From positions 2,356,001 to 2,420,000 of the forward strand of contig NZ_JAFBBR010000001.1 in assembly GCF_016907295.1 (NCBI RefSeq): a DNA stretch of 64,000 nt, given 5' to 3'. The DNA is from Microbacterium dextranolyticum (GTDB lineage Bacteria > Actinomycetota > Actinomycetes > Actinomycetales > Microbacteriaceae). Below are positions 53,052 through 63,590 of this stretch, piece by piece. Positions within the stretch are counted from its first letter, which is position 1; each line of letters starts with the position of its first letter. Both the position numbers and the translations under genes were made by a program. The notes under the pieces were generated by a model that saw only the letters and a list, made by a program, of their open reading frames with translations, was not told the DNA's origin and searched no databases.

Positions 53052-54256
53052 GCACTCACCGCCGTGACCGCTCCGGTTCGACGCGCGAGCCGCTCCTCAT
53101 AGCTCGGATCGATCGTTCCGATGACTTTGATCCGGAGCCGCTCGGTGCGCTGCATCACGCGTTCGAGCCACCGCGGCGTCCAGTCCTTCAGTTGCAGCGC
53201 CGGTCGTTCGATGAGGTGCCAGCTGAGGTATGCGTAGGCATGACATCCGGCGACGATCACTAGGTGGTAGACGAACCAGCCCGCGTCCTGGAGCTTGAAG
53301 TAGGCGGCGAATTGCATCAGAGGCCACGCGACGATGTAGATGCCATAAGAGAAATCCCCGTGTTTGTCCCATGATTTCAGGAACTGGGCGCGAATCGAGA
53401 ACCAGATCAATGCGTAGCAGAACGCGTACTGTCCGAGAGGCAACCAGCCGCCCTTGCCATACGTCCAGACCGCAACAAAAATGCACACGATCGCCAGCCT
53501 GTTGTCGATCGGTATCTTGTCGCCGAACAAAGCGAACAAGATCCCGAAGGCGAACGGAGCGAGCAGCAGTAGCTGGCGGAAATCGGCGAACACGACGCCG
53601 AAGGCGCCAAGATTACCGAAGCCGAGCCACTGCATCATCGCAAAGAAGATGATCAGTGAGGCGACGATCCCTCCGATCAGGCGGTGGGCGAGCGCACCTG
53701 CAACTCCGAGCACACCGACGAGGATGTACGCACTGAACTCGAACGCGAGAGTCCACGCCGAACCGTTCCACTCGAAGCCGCCGTGAAGCGTGTAGAACGG
53801 GATACTCGTTCCCATGTCGGCGATGGTGTGCTGCTGAAGCGGCAGCCACATGTTGTTCGAGAAGTACGTCAGCGGGGAATTGACGGCTGCATCCCAGAAT
53901 CCGTCCATCGTGCCCTTCTCGCGCGCATATGCGATGGGCGCGAGAACGTAGGCGGTCACGATGAGAATCAGGAACCAGCCGGGGAAGATTCGCATGATCC
54001 GGCGCCAGAAGAAGCGAGCCGTAGAGGATCGCCCCATCTTGCTCTTGGTGATCAGGAAGCCGGACAGGAAGAAGAACCCTGCGACGGCGACACCGCCGAG
54101 CGACTGCTCGGTGCTGATCTGGGTACCCAGATCGTGGCCGCCGTAGAATCCCGCGAGCGGGCCGGCGTGTGAAAAAATGACCATGAAGGCCATCAGCCAC
54201 CGCAGGAAGCCGATGCTGTTACTCCGAGGATCGAAGCTCGCCTTCAGCGATGTCAC
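53048..54256 (-). CDS. acyltransferase 3 family membrane protein
   Basis: 402 residues from GTG. About ten helices, with RWLMAFMVIFSHAGPL giving the conserved His and FFFLSGFLITKSKMGRSS the family motif. It probably supplies acyl groups across the membrane for the AlgX-like protein encoded next. The start lies 38 bases inside the end of rgpF, and the stop overlaps the AlgX-like start (ATGA): a tight three-gene transcript. Confidence 0.85.
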   Translation of the reverse strand: MTSLKASFDPRSNSIGFLRWLMAFMVIFSHAGPLAGFYGGHDLGTQISTEQSLGGVAVAGFFFLSGFLITKSKMGRSSTARFFWRRIMRIFPGWFLILIVTAYVLAPIAYAREKGTMDGFWDAAVNSPLTYFSNNMWLPLQQHTIADMGTSIPFYTLHGGFEWNGSAWTLAFEFSAYILVGVLGVAGALAHRLIGGIVASLIIFFAMMQWLGFGNLGAFGVVFADFRQLLLLAPFAFGILFALFGDKIPIDNRLAIVCIFVAVWTYGKGGWLPLGQYAFCYALIWFSIRAQFLKSWDKHGDFSYGIYIVAWPLMQFAAYFKLQDAGWFVYHLVIVAGCHAYAYLSWHLIERPALQLKDWTPRWLERVMQRTERLRIKVIGTIDPSYEERLARRTGAVTAVSA

Positions 54257-56213
54257 TCTCCACCTCCACAGGATTGTTGCGTTTCCACGTCTCGGGGTGG
54301 CGCACCTTCCACAATTGGTGGTGCACATAACGGGCGGGACGATCCAGAGGCCGCAGCAGCCCAGCGACGCGCGGATGATTCAGCTTCAAGTAGACCCGGG
54401 TCAGCGCGACGATACCACCGTGTCCGAGCCAGCCCGCGCGGTGCAGGAACTGGATCTGATCGATCGCATAGCCGGGCATGGTCGCGCCCATCTGATCGAG
54501 TTTGAATTCCAAGGCCGTGTGGCTAATCGACGCATGCTCAGCGTTCGCGATCGTGCGAGTGTGGTAGCCGACCTCTGCCGCTGCGTACGCGATCAGACGC
54601 TCCTGCACGTGCGCGAGAGAACCGTCGAAGTGCTTCTCCGGCGGCGCATAGTCCTTGTAACGCCACTCGTGCTCCACCAACAGCCGCAAGGCCTCCGGAC
54701 GCGCGATCCACATACACCCGTATGGGGCGAGCGGCGAGATCTCGTCAAACGGCACACGGATGCCAAGTTCCTTGGCGAGCTTCTCCGCAGGCTGCCGATT
54801 GGCATACCAGCCTCGGCCCATCGTAGGGAAGCCGATGTGGATCATCGGCGGGAAGACCAGCCCGAGCCCCTCCTCCTTCTGGAAAAGAGCGATGGCGTTC
54901 GCGACGTACCCGGGGGAACTGAGGACGTTGCCCAGTTGTTGGAGCTTGAAATACCGGCCGGAGTTGAAGGATCCCTGGACTGTCTTCTTGGAATGGATCT
55001 TGACAACAAGGTCATAGCGCCCGGGTTCAAGCACATCTTTGGAACCGATGAAAAACGCGCTAAGGTCACGCCCGCGATTCGACGGAAGTACGCGCACATC
55101 CACGAAGTTGATCTTCGGGTCCTCGCGGCGAGCGATGGACTCACGAATTGACGTTGCCTTAGCCTCGGACGTAGTCGTGACGAACAAGTCAAATGGAACG
55201 GGGAGATAAAGCAGCCGTTCCACCAGCTCATCCGTCATGTCTTCATAGAAGATGTGAACGACCGCGGCAATCGAGAGGGGGTGACCGGGATCGTACGCGA
55301 CATCCACCTCTGGAAGAATCTCATGCATCGATGCGTCCGTGTACAACTCTCTCGGCTTCGAGTTGCGCACGAGATTCTGGAAAAGCATCGAAAGAGGATA
55401 GCCGTAATGCGCAGCTCGTTCGAGTGTCCAGCGACCGATGACAGCGTGTTGATCGAGATACGGAGGGTAATGGAAGAACGCACGCCGCTTCAGTGCGGGG
55501 CAACCTGCATCTAGCAGCAGGTCCGCATTGACGAGGGCAGGATGCTGGCCCGGGAAATCGACCACGGGGAATGCAGCGTCCCATTCGAAACCGAGCTCCT
55601 CGAAGTGATGCGTAAATCGAGACTCGTGCCGGACAATCGAATCGGTGTAGGTGTCGATCATCGGCATATGAGCCCAGTAATCACGCCAGTATCGAGTCGT
55701 AAACATCGATTTTCGAACGGCAATCCAGTGCGACTGCAGATGACGATGAAGGATGCCTTCTTTGGTGAAGGGGTTGGGGACGATCTCATCGTGATCGGTC
55801 ATGCCCCAGAAATGAAGTGGCCTCGCCTCCATCCTCGAGAACAGCGGCTCAAACGGCCGCACCGGCCCAAACCACGTGTAGTTCATGAGAATGAGCTCGT
55901 CGTACTCTGCGAGCTGCTCGGCACCGAATTCTTCGAGTGCTGCTTTGTACGCCCACACATCGAACCCGACGTTCTCACGGACGAGAATCGTGTCGGTCAA
56001 CGGCTCGAGTCGTGCTCTCCCGCTCTCGGAGAGCGCGCCATTGATCACGGCGAAAATATGATCCGCGTGAGGACGTAGCCGCTCAAGCTTGTACGGGATG
56101 TAGTCGTCAATCTCACCGCGCGGGTCGTAAATCATGTAGAACACGACCCGACGCCCCCCCTCGGGAAAGACCTGGGCGGATGCTGACTGCGCCCCGGGCT
56201 CGGATTTTGTCAC
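54219..56213 (-). CDS. RgpF-like rhamnan synthesis protein
   Basis: 664 residues from GTG with AAGGAG 6 bases upstream; longer frames run into rmlA. Two halves: residues ~30-270 contain VVFYMIYDPRGEIDDYIPYKLERLR, ENVGFDVWAYKAALEEFG and the WFGPVRPFEPLFSRMEARPLHFWGMTDHDE motif typical of RgpF; the second half (~320-640) has HIFYEDMTDELVERL, RGRDLSAFFIGSKDVLE, YDLVVKIHSKKTV and a family-conserved helix-rich end. RgpF adds rhamnose units to streptococcal and related wall polysaccharides. Rhamnose use fits the adjacent rmlABC genes. Confidence 0.88.
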   Translation of the reverse strand: MTKSEPGAQSASAQVFPEGGRRVVFYMIYDPRGEIDDYIPYKLERLRPHADHIFAVINGALSESGRARLEPLTDTILVRENVGFDVWAYKAALEEFGAEQLAEYDELILMNYTWFGPVRPFEPLFSRMEARPLHFWGMTDHDEIVPNPFTKEGILHRHLQSHWIAVRKSMFTTRYWRDYWAHMPMIDTYTDSIVRHESRFTHHFEELGFEWDAAFPVVDFPGQHPALVNADLLLDAGCPALKRRAFFHYPPYLDQHAVIGRWTLERAAHYGYPLSMLFQNLVRNSKPRELYTDASMHEILPEVDVAYDPGHPLSIAAVVHIFYEDMTDELVERLLYLPVPFDLFVTTTSEAKATSIRESIARREDPKINFVDVRVLPSNRGRDLSAFFIGSKDVLEPGRYDLVVKIHSKKTVQGSFNSGRYFKLQQLGNVLSSPGYVANAIALFQKEEGLGLVFPPMIHIGFPTMGRGWYANRQPAEKLAKELGIRVPFDEISPLAPYGCMWIARPEALRLLVEHEWRYKDYAPPEKHFDGSLAHVQERLIAYAAAEVGYHTRTIANAEHASISHTALEFKLDQMGATMPGYAIDQIQFLHRAGWLGHGGIVALTRVYLKLNHPRVAGLLRPLDRPARYVHHQLWKVRHPETWKRNNPVEVESDIAEGELRSSE

Positions 56214-56273
56214 GTCACTCCTTCGAATCGAGCACTGCGTACGGTTCAGCACGCCGCGCCGAACAGCCACCAG

Positions 56274-57149
56274 TCAGGCGTTGCGTCCCTGCGCCAAGAT
56301 TTCCAACAGGTATGCACCGTAGCCGCTCTTGACGAGCGGCTCGGCGCGACGGCGCAGCTCATCATCCGTCAGGTAACCGAGCCGCCACGCGACTTCCTCG
56401 GGGCTGCCGATCGACAATCCTTGTCGACGCTGCACAGTGCGCACGAACTCGGTGGCCTCACTCAATGAATCGAATGTCCCGGTGTCGAGCCACGCAGTGC
56501 CACGCGGGAGTACTTCGACTTGGAGCTGACCTCGCTCCAGATAAACCCTGTTCAGGTCTGTGATTTCAAGCTCGCCGCGGGGCGACGGCGCCAGAGACTT
56601 CGCAATCTCGACGACCTCATTGTCATAGAAGTAGAGACCCGGAATCGCGTAATGACTGCGCGGCACGGCCGGCTTCTCTTCGAGAGTCAGCGCACGGCCA
56701 GACTCATCGAACTCGACGACCCCGTACGCTGTCGGGTCGGCAACCCAATATCCGAACACTGCCGCGCCAGTCAACGCGTTGTAACGGCGCAACCGCGACC
56801 CCATGCCCGGCCCATAGAAGATGTTGTCACCGAGGACGAGTGCTGCCGTGTCGGATCCGATGTGATCCTCGCCGATCACAAAGGCCTGCGCGAGGCCGTC
56901 CGGAGATGGCTGCTGCGCGTAGGTGATCGACACGCCAAACTGCGACCCGTCGCCGAGCAGTCGCGAAAACTGCTCGGCATCGTGAGGCGTCGTGATCACG
57001 AGGATGTCACGGATGCCCGCCAGCATCAGTGTTGAGAGCGGGTAGTAGATCATCGGTTTGTCGTAGACAGGGACCAGTTGCTTCGATGAGCCAAGGGTGA
57101 TGGGGTGCAAGCGGGACCCGGTGCCGCCCGCAAGAACTATGCCTCGCAT
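56274..57149 (-). CDS. rfbA: glucose-1-phosphate thymidylyltransferase
   Basis: 291 residues, standard length. Makes dTDP-glucose from glucose-1-P and dTTP. Motifs: [18 protein letters not shown] with the nucleotide-binding GGTGSR (8-13), [41 protein letters not shown] (metal-binding Asp) and [21 protein letters not shown]. First step to dTDP-L-rhamnose; divergent from rmlB with a ~107-base shared promoter gap. Confidence 0.96.
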   Translation of the reverse strand: MRGIVLAGGTGSRLHPITLGSSKQLVPVYDKPMIYYPLSTLMLAGIRDILVITTPHDAEQFSRLLGDGSQFGVSITYAQQPSPDGLAQAFVIGEDHIGSDTAALVLGDNIFYGPGMGSRLRRYNALTGAAVFGYWVADPTAYGVVEFDESGRALTLEEKPAVPRSHYAIPGLYFYDNEVVEIAKSLAPSPRGELEITDLNRVYLERGQLQVEVLPRGTAWLDTGTFDSLSEATEFVRTVQRRQGLSIGSPEEVAWRLGYLTDDELRRRAEPLVKSGYGAYLLEILAQGRNA

Positions 57150-57238
57150 CCGGCAAGTTTCTCACACTCGCATGCCTCCAACCGGCGCTTGCTCGACGAG
57201 TCAACCCGCGCGGCGCGATCCGGGCGGGACGGCGCTGA

Positions 57239-58255
<1,017 letters not shown>

Positions 58256-58259
58256 GATC

Positions 58260-58820
58260 ATGGATTTCGGTAAGGAGCTAAGCGCACACGAGACGACGAT
58301 CTCCGGGCTGATGCTCTTCGACATTCCAGTCCATGGCGACAATCGTGGGTGGTTCAAGGAAAACTGGCAGCGCGAGAAGATGGTTGCTATCGGGCTCCCG
58401 GATTTCGAACCGGTCCAGAACAACATCTCATTCAATCGAAGCGTCGGAACAACGCGCGGTATCCACGCGGAACCGTGGGACAAGTTTATTTCCGTCGCCA
58501 CGGGACGAGTCTTCGGAGCCTGGGTCGACCTGCGCGAGGGGGACGGCTTTGGGCGTGTGTTCACCGCCGAGATTGATCCGTCGCGGGCGATCTTCGTTCC
58601 TCGAGGTGTGGGCAATGCATTCCAGACCCTGGAAGCCGATACGGCGTACAGCTACCTCGTGAACGACCACTGGACCCCCGAAGCCGAATACACATTTCTC
58701 AATCTCGCAGATGAAACCGTCGCGGTTCCATGGCCGATTTCTCTGGATTCTGCGGAGTTGTCACAGAAGGACCGCGATCATCCTCGGTTAGACACGGTGC
58801 GACCCATCACATCGCGATGA
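58260..58820 (+). CDS. rfbC: dTDP-4-dehydrorhamnose 3,5-epimerase-like
   Basis: 186 residues, cupin fold. H69 in TRGIHAEPWDKFISVATGRVFGAWVDLR is the catalytic His position of RmlC; RAIFVPRGVGNAFQTLEADTAYSYLVNDHW supplies the second half of the site. It starts 4 bases after rfbB. There is no downstream rmlD, which would give dTDP-L-rhamnose. Slight divergence (RGIHAEPW rather than RGLHFQ) leaves room for a related sugar epimerase. Confidence 0.88.
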   Translation: MDFGKELSAHETTISGLMLFDIPVHGDNRGWFKENWQREKMVAIGLPDFEPVQNNISFNRSVGTTRGIHAEPWDKFISVATGRVFGAWVDLREGDGFGRVFTAEIDPSRAIFVPRGVGNAFQTLEADTAYSYLVNDHWTPEAEYTFLNLADETVAVPWPISLDSAELSQKDRDHPRLDTVRPITSR

Positions 58821-58862
58821 CCGCTGCCCGCGGCCACGTGCCTGTACGACAGCGGAGCGACC

Positions 58863-60002
58863 ATGCCTGAACGTATTCTGATCACCGGTGGCGCCGGCTT
58901 CATTGGCGCCTCACTCGCGCGCCGCCTCTTCGAGGCGGGCCACAGCGTTCGAGTACTGGACAAACTTCTTGCTCAAGTGCATGGAGACTCCCCTCAGGAG
59001 ACCTCTCCCCTCTTGCGCTCGCTCGACGGCATCGCCGACGTGCAGGTCGGAGATGTCGCATCGCTCGACGACCTACGGGTCGCGATTGCGGGCATCGATG
59101 TCGTCGTGCATCTTGCCGCAGAGACGGGAACCGGCCAGTCGATGTATGAGATCGATCGTTACGTATCGACCAACATCGGCGGCACTGCCAAGCTATTGCA
59201 AGTCCTCACAGATGAAGAACACAGTGTGCGCCGCGTCGTCGTTGCTTCCTCTCGAGCGATCTATGGGGAGGGAGCCTACCGCGCCGCTGACGGCCGCGTC
59301 GTCTACCCGCCGCACCGTGACGCCGCGGATATGAGCTCGGGCGACTTCGAGGTTCATCTCGCCGGGTATGATTATCCGCTCTCAGTCATCCCGACTACCG
59401 AAGACGCCCGCTTGCATCCGTCGTCCGTGTACGGGATAACAAAGCAGACCCAGGAAGCCCTTGTGCTGGGAACTGCCGCGGCAATCGGCCTAGAGGCAAT
59501 CTCCCTGCGGTATCAGAACGTGTACGGTCCCGGCCAATCGTTGACTAACCCGTACACAGGGATCCTCTCGATCTTCTCGACGTTGATCCGTCAGAACGAG
59601 CCGATCAATGTGTTTGAGGATGGTCTTGAGAGTAGAGATTTCATCCATATCTCCGACGTCGTCGAGGCGACCTTCCGGGCATGCGTCGCCCCTGCGTTGC
59701 CCACCCTCGCGATCAACGTCGGCTCCGGCGTGCAAACAACGGTCCTTCAGGTTGTGGAGTCTCTGCTCAACGCCTTCGACGCGGACGTCCCTGTCACCGT
59801 TTCGGGAAGGTTCCGCGTTGGGGATATCCGTCACAATGTGGCAGACACGTCGATGGCGCAAGCTCTGCTCGGATTCACGCCGAAAGTTTCATTCGTCGAG
59901 GGAATCCGTGACTTCGCCTCTTGGGTGAGAACTCAACCGATCGAAACCACTCTGTATCAGCGATCTCTCGACGAATTGGAACGGCGCCGCCTCCTCAAGT
60001 GA
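58863..60002 (+). CDS. NAD-dependent epimerase, possible dTDP-L-rhamnose 4-epimerase-like
   Basis: 379 residues. GGAGFIGASL (9-18); Y190 and K194 in SSVYGITKQTQE; active-site Ser region VVASSRAIYGEGAYR. The GEGAYR segment and the long insertion to PTTEDARLHPSSVYG resemble dTDP-L-rhamnose 4-epimerase-like enzymes, though the CPxCG insertion of some members is missing. It follows rfbBC on the same strand and likely acts on their product. Alternative: UDP-sugar 4-epimerase. Confidence 0.75.
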   Translation: MPERILITGGAGFIGASLARRLFEAGHSVRVLDKLLAQVHGDSPQETSPLLRSLDGIADVQVGDVASLDDLRVAIAGIDVVVHLAAETGTGQSMYEIDRYVSTNIGGTAKLLQVLTDEEHSVRRVVVASSRAIYGEGAYRAADGRVVYPPHRDAADMSSGDFEVHLAGYDYPLSVIPTTEDARLHPSSVYGITKQTQEALVLGTAAAIGLEAISLRYQNVYGPGQSLTNPYTGILSIFSTLIRQNEPINVFEDGLESRDFIHISDVVEATFRACVAPALPTLAINVGSGVQTTVLQVVESLLNAFDADVPVTVSGRFRVGDIRHNVADTSMAQALLGFTPKVSFVEGIRDFASWVRTQPIETTLYQRSLDELERRRLLK

Positions 60003-60048
60003 TTGCCGGGCAACCCCCTCTCACCGCTTGCCATAACCCGATCCGCCC

Positions 60049-63000
60049 TCAGCTGAGCGCGCCGTCGGGGACCACCCATACATGGGTCGGTACCCCGTAA
60101 ACAGCCGAGATTGCCGCGCGATGTGATTCATCTCCGGCTGGCGACAGGCCACCAGACGCGAGGTACACAGTGGATGTGGACTGCTCGCGCACGAAATGCG
60201 GACGCCGTTCGGAGCCCGCCATAGGCAACCCGGCCGTTGAGCCGCCGGGGAGTTCACTGAATGGCAAGGCACCATATGCAGCCGCAGAGACCTCGAGCAG
60301 TCCCTCGCTCGTAAGAACGAACCGTCGTCCGGCGGCAGTGATGCGATCTGGGAGATTGCCGTTGACCGGCTGGAACGCGAGTGACTCCGATGTGATCCGC
60401 TTCGCGCCCGCAATCACGGTGCCGATGCGCTGCGCGGGCCGAGTATCGAGCGAGGCGCCAGTAGAGGTCACGAACCGAACAGTGCCAGCGCCGTCATCAT
60501 AGAAACCCGCCCCGAGAACCGGGGCACCGAGCTTCAGGCGAGCCAGTACGCGATCTGAGACGCTAGATGACGAGGTACCGATGCCGTACGGCGCCAGCAC
60601 CCGCGGATCGGGTACTTCTCGCCGTGCCCCGCCCTGTGGCAGCCACAGGGTGTTATCGCCCGAACGCAACAGTGGCGCCAAAGCACCCCCGTCCGTCATC
60701 TTTCCCAATGCTGCTGCTGAAACAGTGCGCAGCGAGGTGCATGCCTTGGCGAAGTCGACGACCTGCCCGCAATCGAGCCGATACTTCTTGGACCCGTCGA
60801 TAAGGTACGCCGCACCATTCGCGTCCGTAACGATCAGGTCGTAGACCAAACGGACCCCGACGAGCGAGTCCGCGACGAGATTCCAAACGGTGGGCGCAAC
60901 GCCATAAACGGCCGTGATCTGTGCGCGTTCCGACGCGCCTGCAACCGATTGCGCTGATCCACCCGACACCAGGTACTCGTCGGTTCCACTGCGCACGAAG
61001 TGCGGCCCGTGATCCGTCGCGGCCAAGGGGATCCCACGCCATGCTCCGGACGGCATCGCCATGAACAACGAAGAGTCGCCGTACATCGAACTGTCGACGT
61101 CCAGCCAACCTGCGTCCGTCAACACAAACGACCGGCCGTCGCTGCGCACGCGACTCGGCATCGCGCCAGCGATCGCGATCTTCGCGAAGCTGGAATCAAC
61201 GAGTGGTCGCGACAATGCAGTCATTGCGCCGACAGCCTGACCCGCGCTGAGCGTGAACGATCCACCCCCCGTCGCCACAACAAAACTTCCGGAGCTGTTC
61301 GTGTAGACGCCGGGTGCGAGCACCGGTTCGCCGATCGGTAATTGATTGGCAGTAGACGTAGATACCGCCGTGGAGTTCGGGCCGATACCGTACGGCGCAA
61401 GAATCGAGGGGTCGATCACCTGCCGCCGTTGCCCGCCCTGCACGAGCCAGACAGCATCCGAAGTCCGGATCAGGGGCTGCAGATTCCCCACCGCTCCGTA
61501 TCCGGCAAGAACCTGATCGCTCACCGTTCTCAGCGCGGCGCAGTTGCCACCCCAATCAGCGACTTGCGCGCAGTCCCGGAGTCTAAACGCCCTCGCGCCG
61601 TCCAGCAGATATGCCACCCCCGTACTCGACTTCGCAAGCCCCTCGGGGGTACTCGCGTCAGCGATGACGCCGTCCGTGAGAACAATGACTTGAGGACTAA
61701 CGCCATAGGTTCGTGAGATCCAAGTCTGATCAGCACGCGAGACTGGCTGCAGTCCACCTCCGGAGAGAAGAAACACAGTGGAGTCAGAATGCTCCCGCAC
61801 GAAATGCGGACCGTCCACTGTGGCGTTGAGCGGGATCCCCGTCAGCGCACCTTGTCCCACCGGGGTAAACGGTAACGATGAGGGATACTCCACCAAGGAC
61901 ACTTTGATCCAACCATCGTCGCTGAGCACGTAGGCACGTCCAGCCGTCGACACCCGCAGCGGAAGAGCCGCACTCTCCTTGAGGAAGACGAACGAGTCCG
62001 GCGCTAATTCGCGTGCCGCGCTCGTGAACCTCGACTCAGACACTGTCCCGGACAACGAGTAGACCCCTGCATCGGTCTGCACTTTGATTGATGCGCCTGA
62101 TCGGTAGAGTCCCGCATCAATCACGGGGGCACCAGCCCGGTACTCCGAGAGCGCGGCGTCGGACACGCTGCTGTAAGAAGGCGAGATGCCATAACGTGCC
62201 AGGAGCCCAAGATCGACCACTTGTCTCCGAGCGCCTCCCTGAATCAACCAAGTGGTACCACCGGACTGCACAACACGCTGGAGATACCCGCCGTCCCTGT
62301 ATCGGGCCAGCTGACCATCGTCCGCAAGCGGTAGGGCGCTAGCAGTCCATCCGAAATCCCCCACTTGGGGAACATCTTGCAGACGCATTCGCTGTCCGCT
62401 ATCGATCATGAACACCGAGCCATCACGCGCGCGGACTGCGCGTTTGGCTTTGCCCATGTCGGCGTACGTGTTCAGCTGATCACGCGATACGCGACTCACG
62501 CTAGCGATCCACGTGAATTGTGCCGCGATCTCGTCAGTCGACAGGGTCCACCTAGACCCCCCGCTGACGAGGTATCGCTCTGAGGTCCCGGATACCTGGA
62601 CGACCTGGAGAGCGTCGCCCTGAGCTGAGCCGAACCAACTGGTGTAGTAGTTGTAGAAGTTCCGGTTGCCGTAGCTGGAACAGCCGTCGCCGAGACCCCA
62701 CCCTGCCGCTAGCGATGCCGCATTCGGCTGGTACGGCGTGTAGTTGTAAAGCGCGGCCGTCGCATAGTTGCGGATGTTGAGAGTGGTGCCGCCACACGAG
62801 CTATCCGGGCTGTACCCGATGAAGTTGATGCCAGGCTGCTTAGCGAAGCGCCCAGCCTTGTAGATCTTCAGCTGCTGAACACCTTTGAGGATCTGGGGCC
62901 CCACTCCCGCGAACGCGGGGTCGCAAGGCTCCGTGTCGGGGCACGAGGCTCCCATGGCGGCGCGCAAGTTCCAGTCCGACGGCGCGCTGTTGGTCACAAG

Positions 63001-63507
63001 CCCCTGCTCCTTCTGAAGCGTGACCAGAATCGCTTTGGCGGATATACCGCACGCAACCTGCACACGGTAGATCAGGTCGGATACCCGCATCGTCCCGCCT
63101 TGGATCGCGGAGCAGACGAGGTCGCCGGTGACGGCGGAATACCACGCATCGCGAGACGAAATCCCTGTGGTGAGCACGTTGAGGCACTTACCGTTACCGC
63201 ACGATCCGATCTTGGCATCGAGGAACGCCTGAATCTCGCCCGCAGACATTGCGTTGCCGTCGTAGAACAATGCATCGGAAATGATGTTCTCGGGGTCGAA
63301 CCCCGCACCGACTGCGGTCTTCATGATGTTCGTCGGGACACCGGTCGTCGCGGCCTGAACGCCGGCTTTCGAGCGGGCGGGGTCCGCATGGGCTACCCCA
63401 GCGCCGGCGAGGGAACTGAGGACCGCGACCGCCGCTGCGATGATCGCTACGAGGGCTTTCGTGCGTACAGAACGCGCAGGGGTCGAGGCTTGAGTTCTGG
63501 TATGCAC
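60049..63507 (-). CDS. very large secreted repeat protein
   Basis: 1152 residues from GTG. A basic N-terminus and signal peptide (about 15-42, ending AHA) is followed by an all-alpha domain (~55-295) with several cysteines; the segment ILVTLQKEQGLVTNSAP has a Glu placed as in lysozyme-like folds (weak similarity). Residues ~307-1152 are three tandem copies of a ~268-residue unit: WL(I/V/P)QGG(A/Q)RR(Q/E)V at ~420, ~687 and ~954, with PHFVR..S(T/D).(Y/F)L.SGG at each end. Homologous large proteins occur on actinobacterial surfaces; the role may be adhesion or glycan binding. It converges with the preceding epimerase. Confidence 0.8.
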   Translation of the reverse strand: MHTRTQASTPARSVRTKALVAIIAAAVAVLSSLAGAGVAHADPARSKAGVQAATTGVPTNIMKTAVGAGFDPENIISDALFYDGNAMSAGEIQAFLDAKIGSCGNGKCLNVLTTGISSRDAWYSAVTGDLVCSAIQGGTMRVSDLIYRVQVACGISAKAILVTLQKEQGLVTNSAPSDWNLRAAMGASCPDTEPCDPAFAGVGPQILKGVQQLKIYKAGRFAKQPGINFIGYSPDSSCGGTTLNIRNYATAALYNYTPYQPNAASLAAGWGLGDGCSSYGNRNFYNYYTSWFGSAQGDALQVVQVSGTSERYLVSGGSRWTLSTDEIAAQFTWIASVSRVSRDQLNTYADMGKAKRAVRARDGSVFMIDSGQRMRLQDVPQVGDFGWTASALPLADDGQLARYRDGGYLQRVVQSGGTTWLIQGGARRQVVDLGLLARYGISPSYSSVSDAALSEYRAGAPVIDAGLYRSGASIKVQTDAGVYSLSGTVSESRFTSAARELAPDSFVFLKESAALPLRVSTAGRAYVLSDDGWIKVSLVEYPSSLPFTPVGQGALTGIPLNATVDGPHFVREHSDSTVFLLSGGGLQPVSRADQTWISRTYGVSPQVIVLTDGVIADASTPEGLAKSSTGVAYLLDGARAFRLRDCAQVADWGGNCAALRTVSDQVLAGYGAVGNLQPLIRTSDAVWLVQGGQRRQVIDPSILAPYGIGPNSTAVSTSTANQLPIGEPVLAPGVYTNSSGSFVVATGGGSFTLSAGQAVGAMTALSRPLVDSSFAKIAIAGAMPSRVRSDGRSFVLTDAGWLDVDSSMYGDSSLFMAMPSGAWRGIPLAATDHGPHFVRSGTDEYLVSGGSAQSVAGASERAQITAVYGVAPTVWNLVADSLVGVRLVYDLIVTDANGAAYLIDGSKKYRLDCGQVVDFAKACTSLRTVSAAALGKMTDGGALAPLLRSGDNTLWLPQGGARREVPDPRVLAPYGIGTSSSSVSDRVLARLKLGAPVLGAGFYDDGAGTVRFVTSTGASLDTRPAQRIGTVIAGAKRITSESLAFQPVNGNLPDRITAAGRRFVLTSEGLLEVSAAAYGALPFSELPGGSTAGLPMAGSERRPHFVREQSTSTVYLASGGLSPAGDESHRAAISAVYGVPTHVWVVPDGALS

Positions 63508-63590
63508 GTCACCATTGTTTCGGATGTGACGCGAATTGACTATTGAGACATCGAAACCTCGCCGTGACTGCCTCGGGCGAAGGCCCCTGC

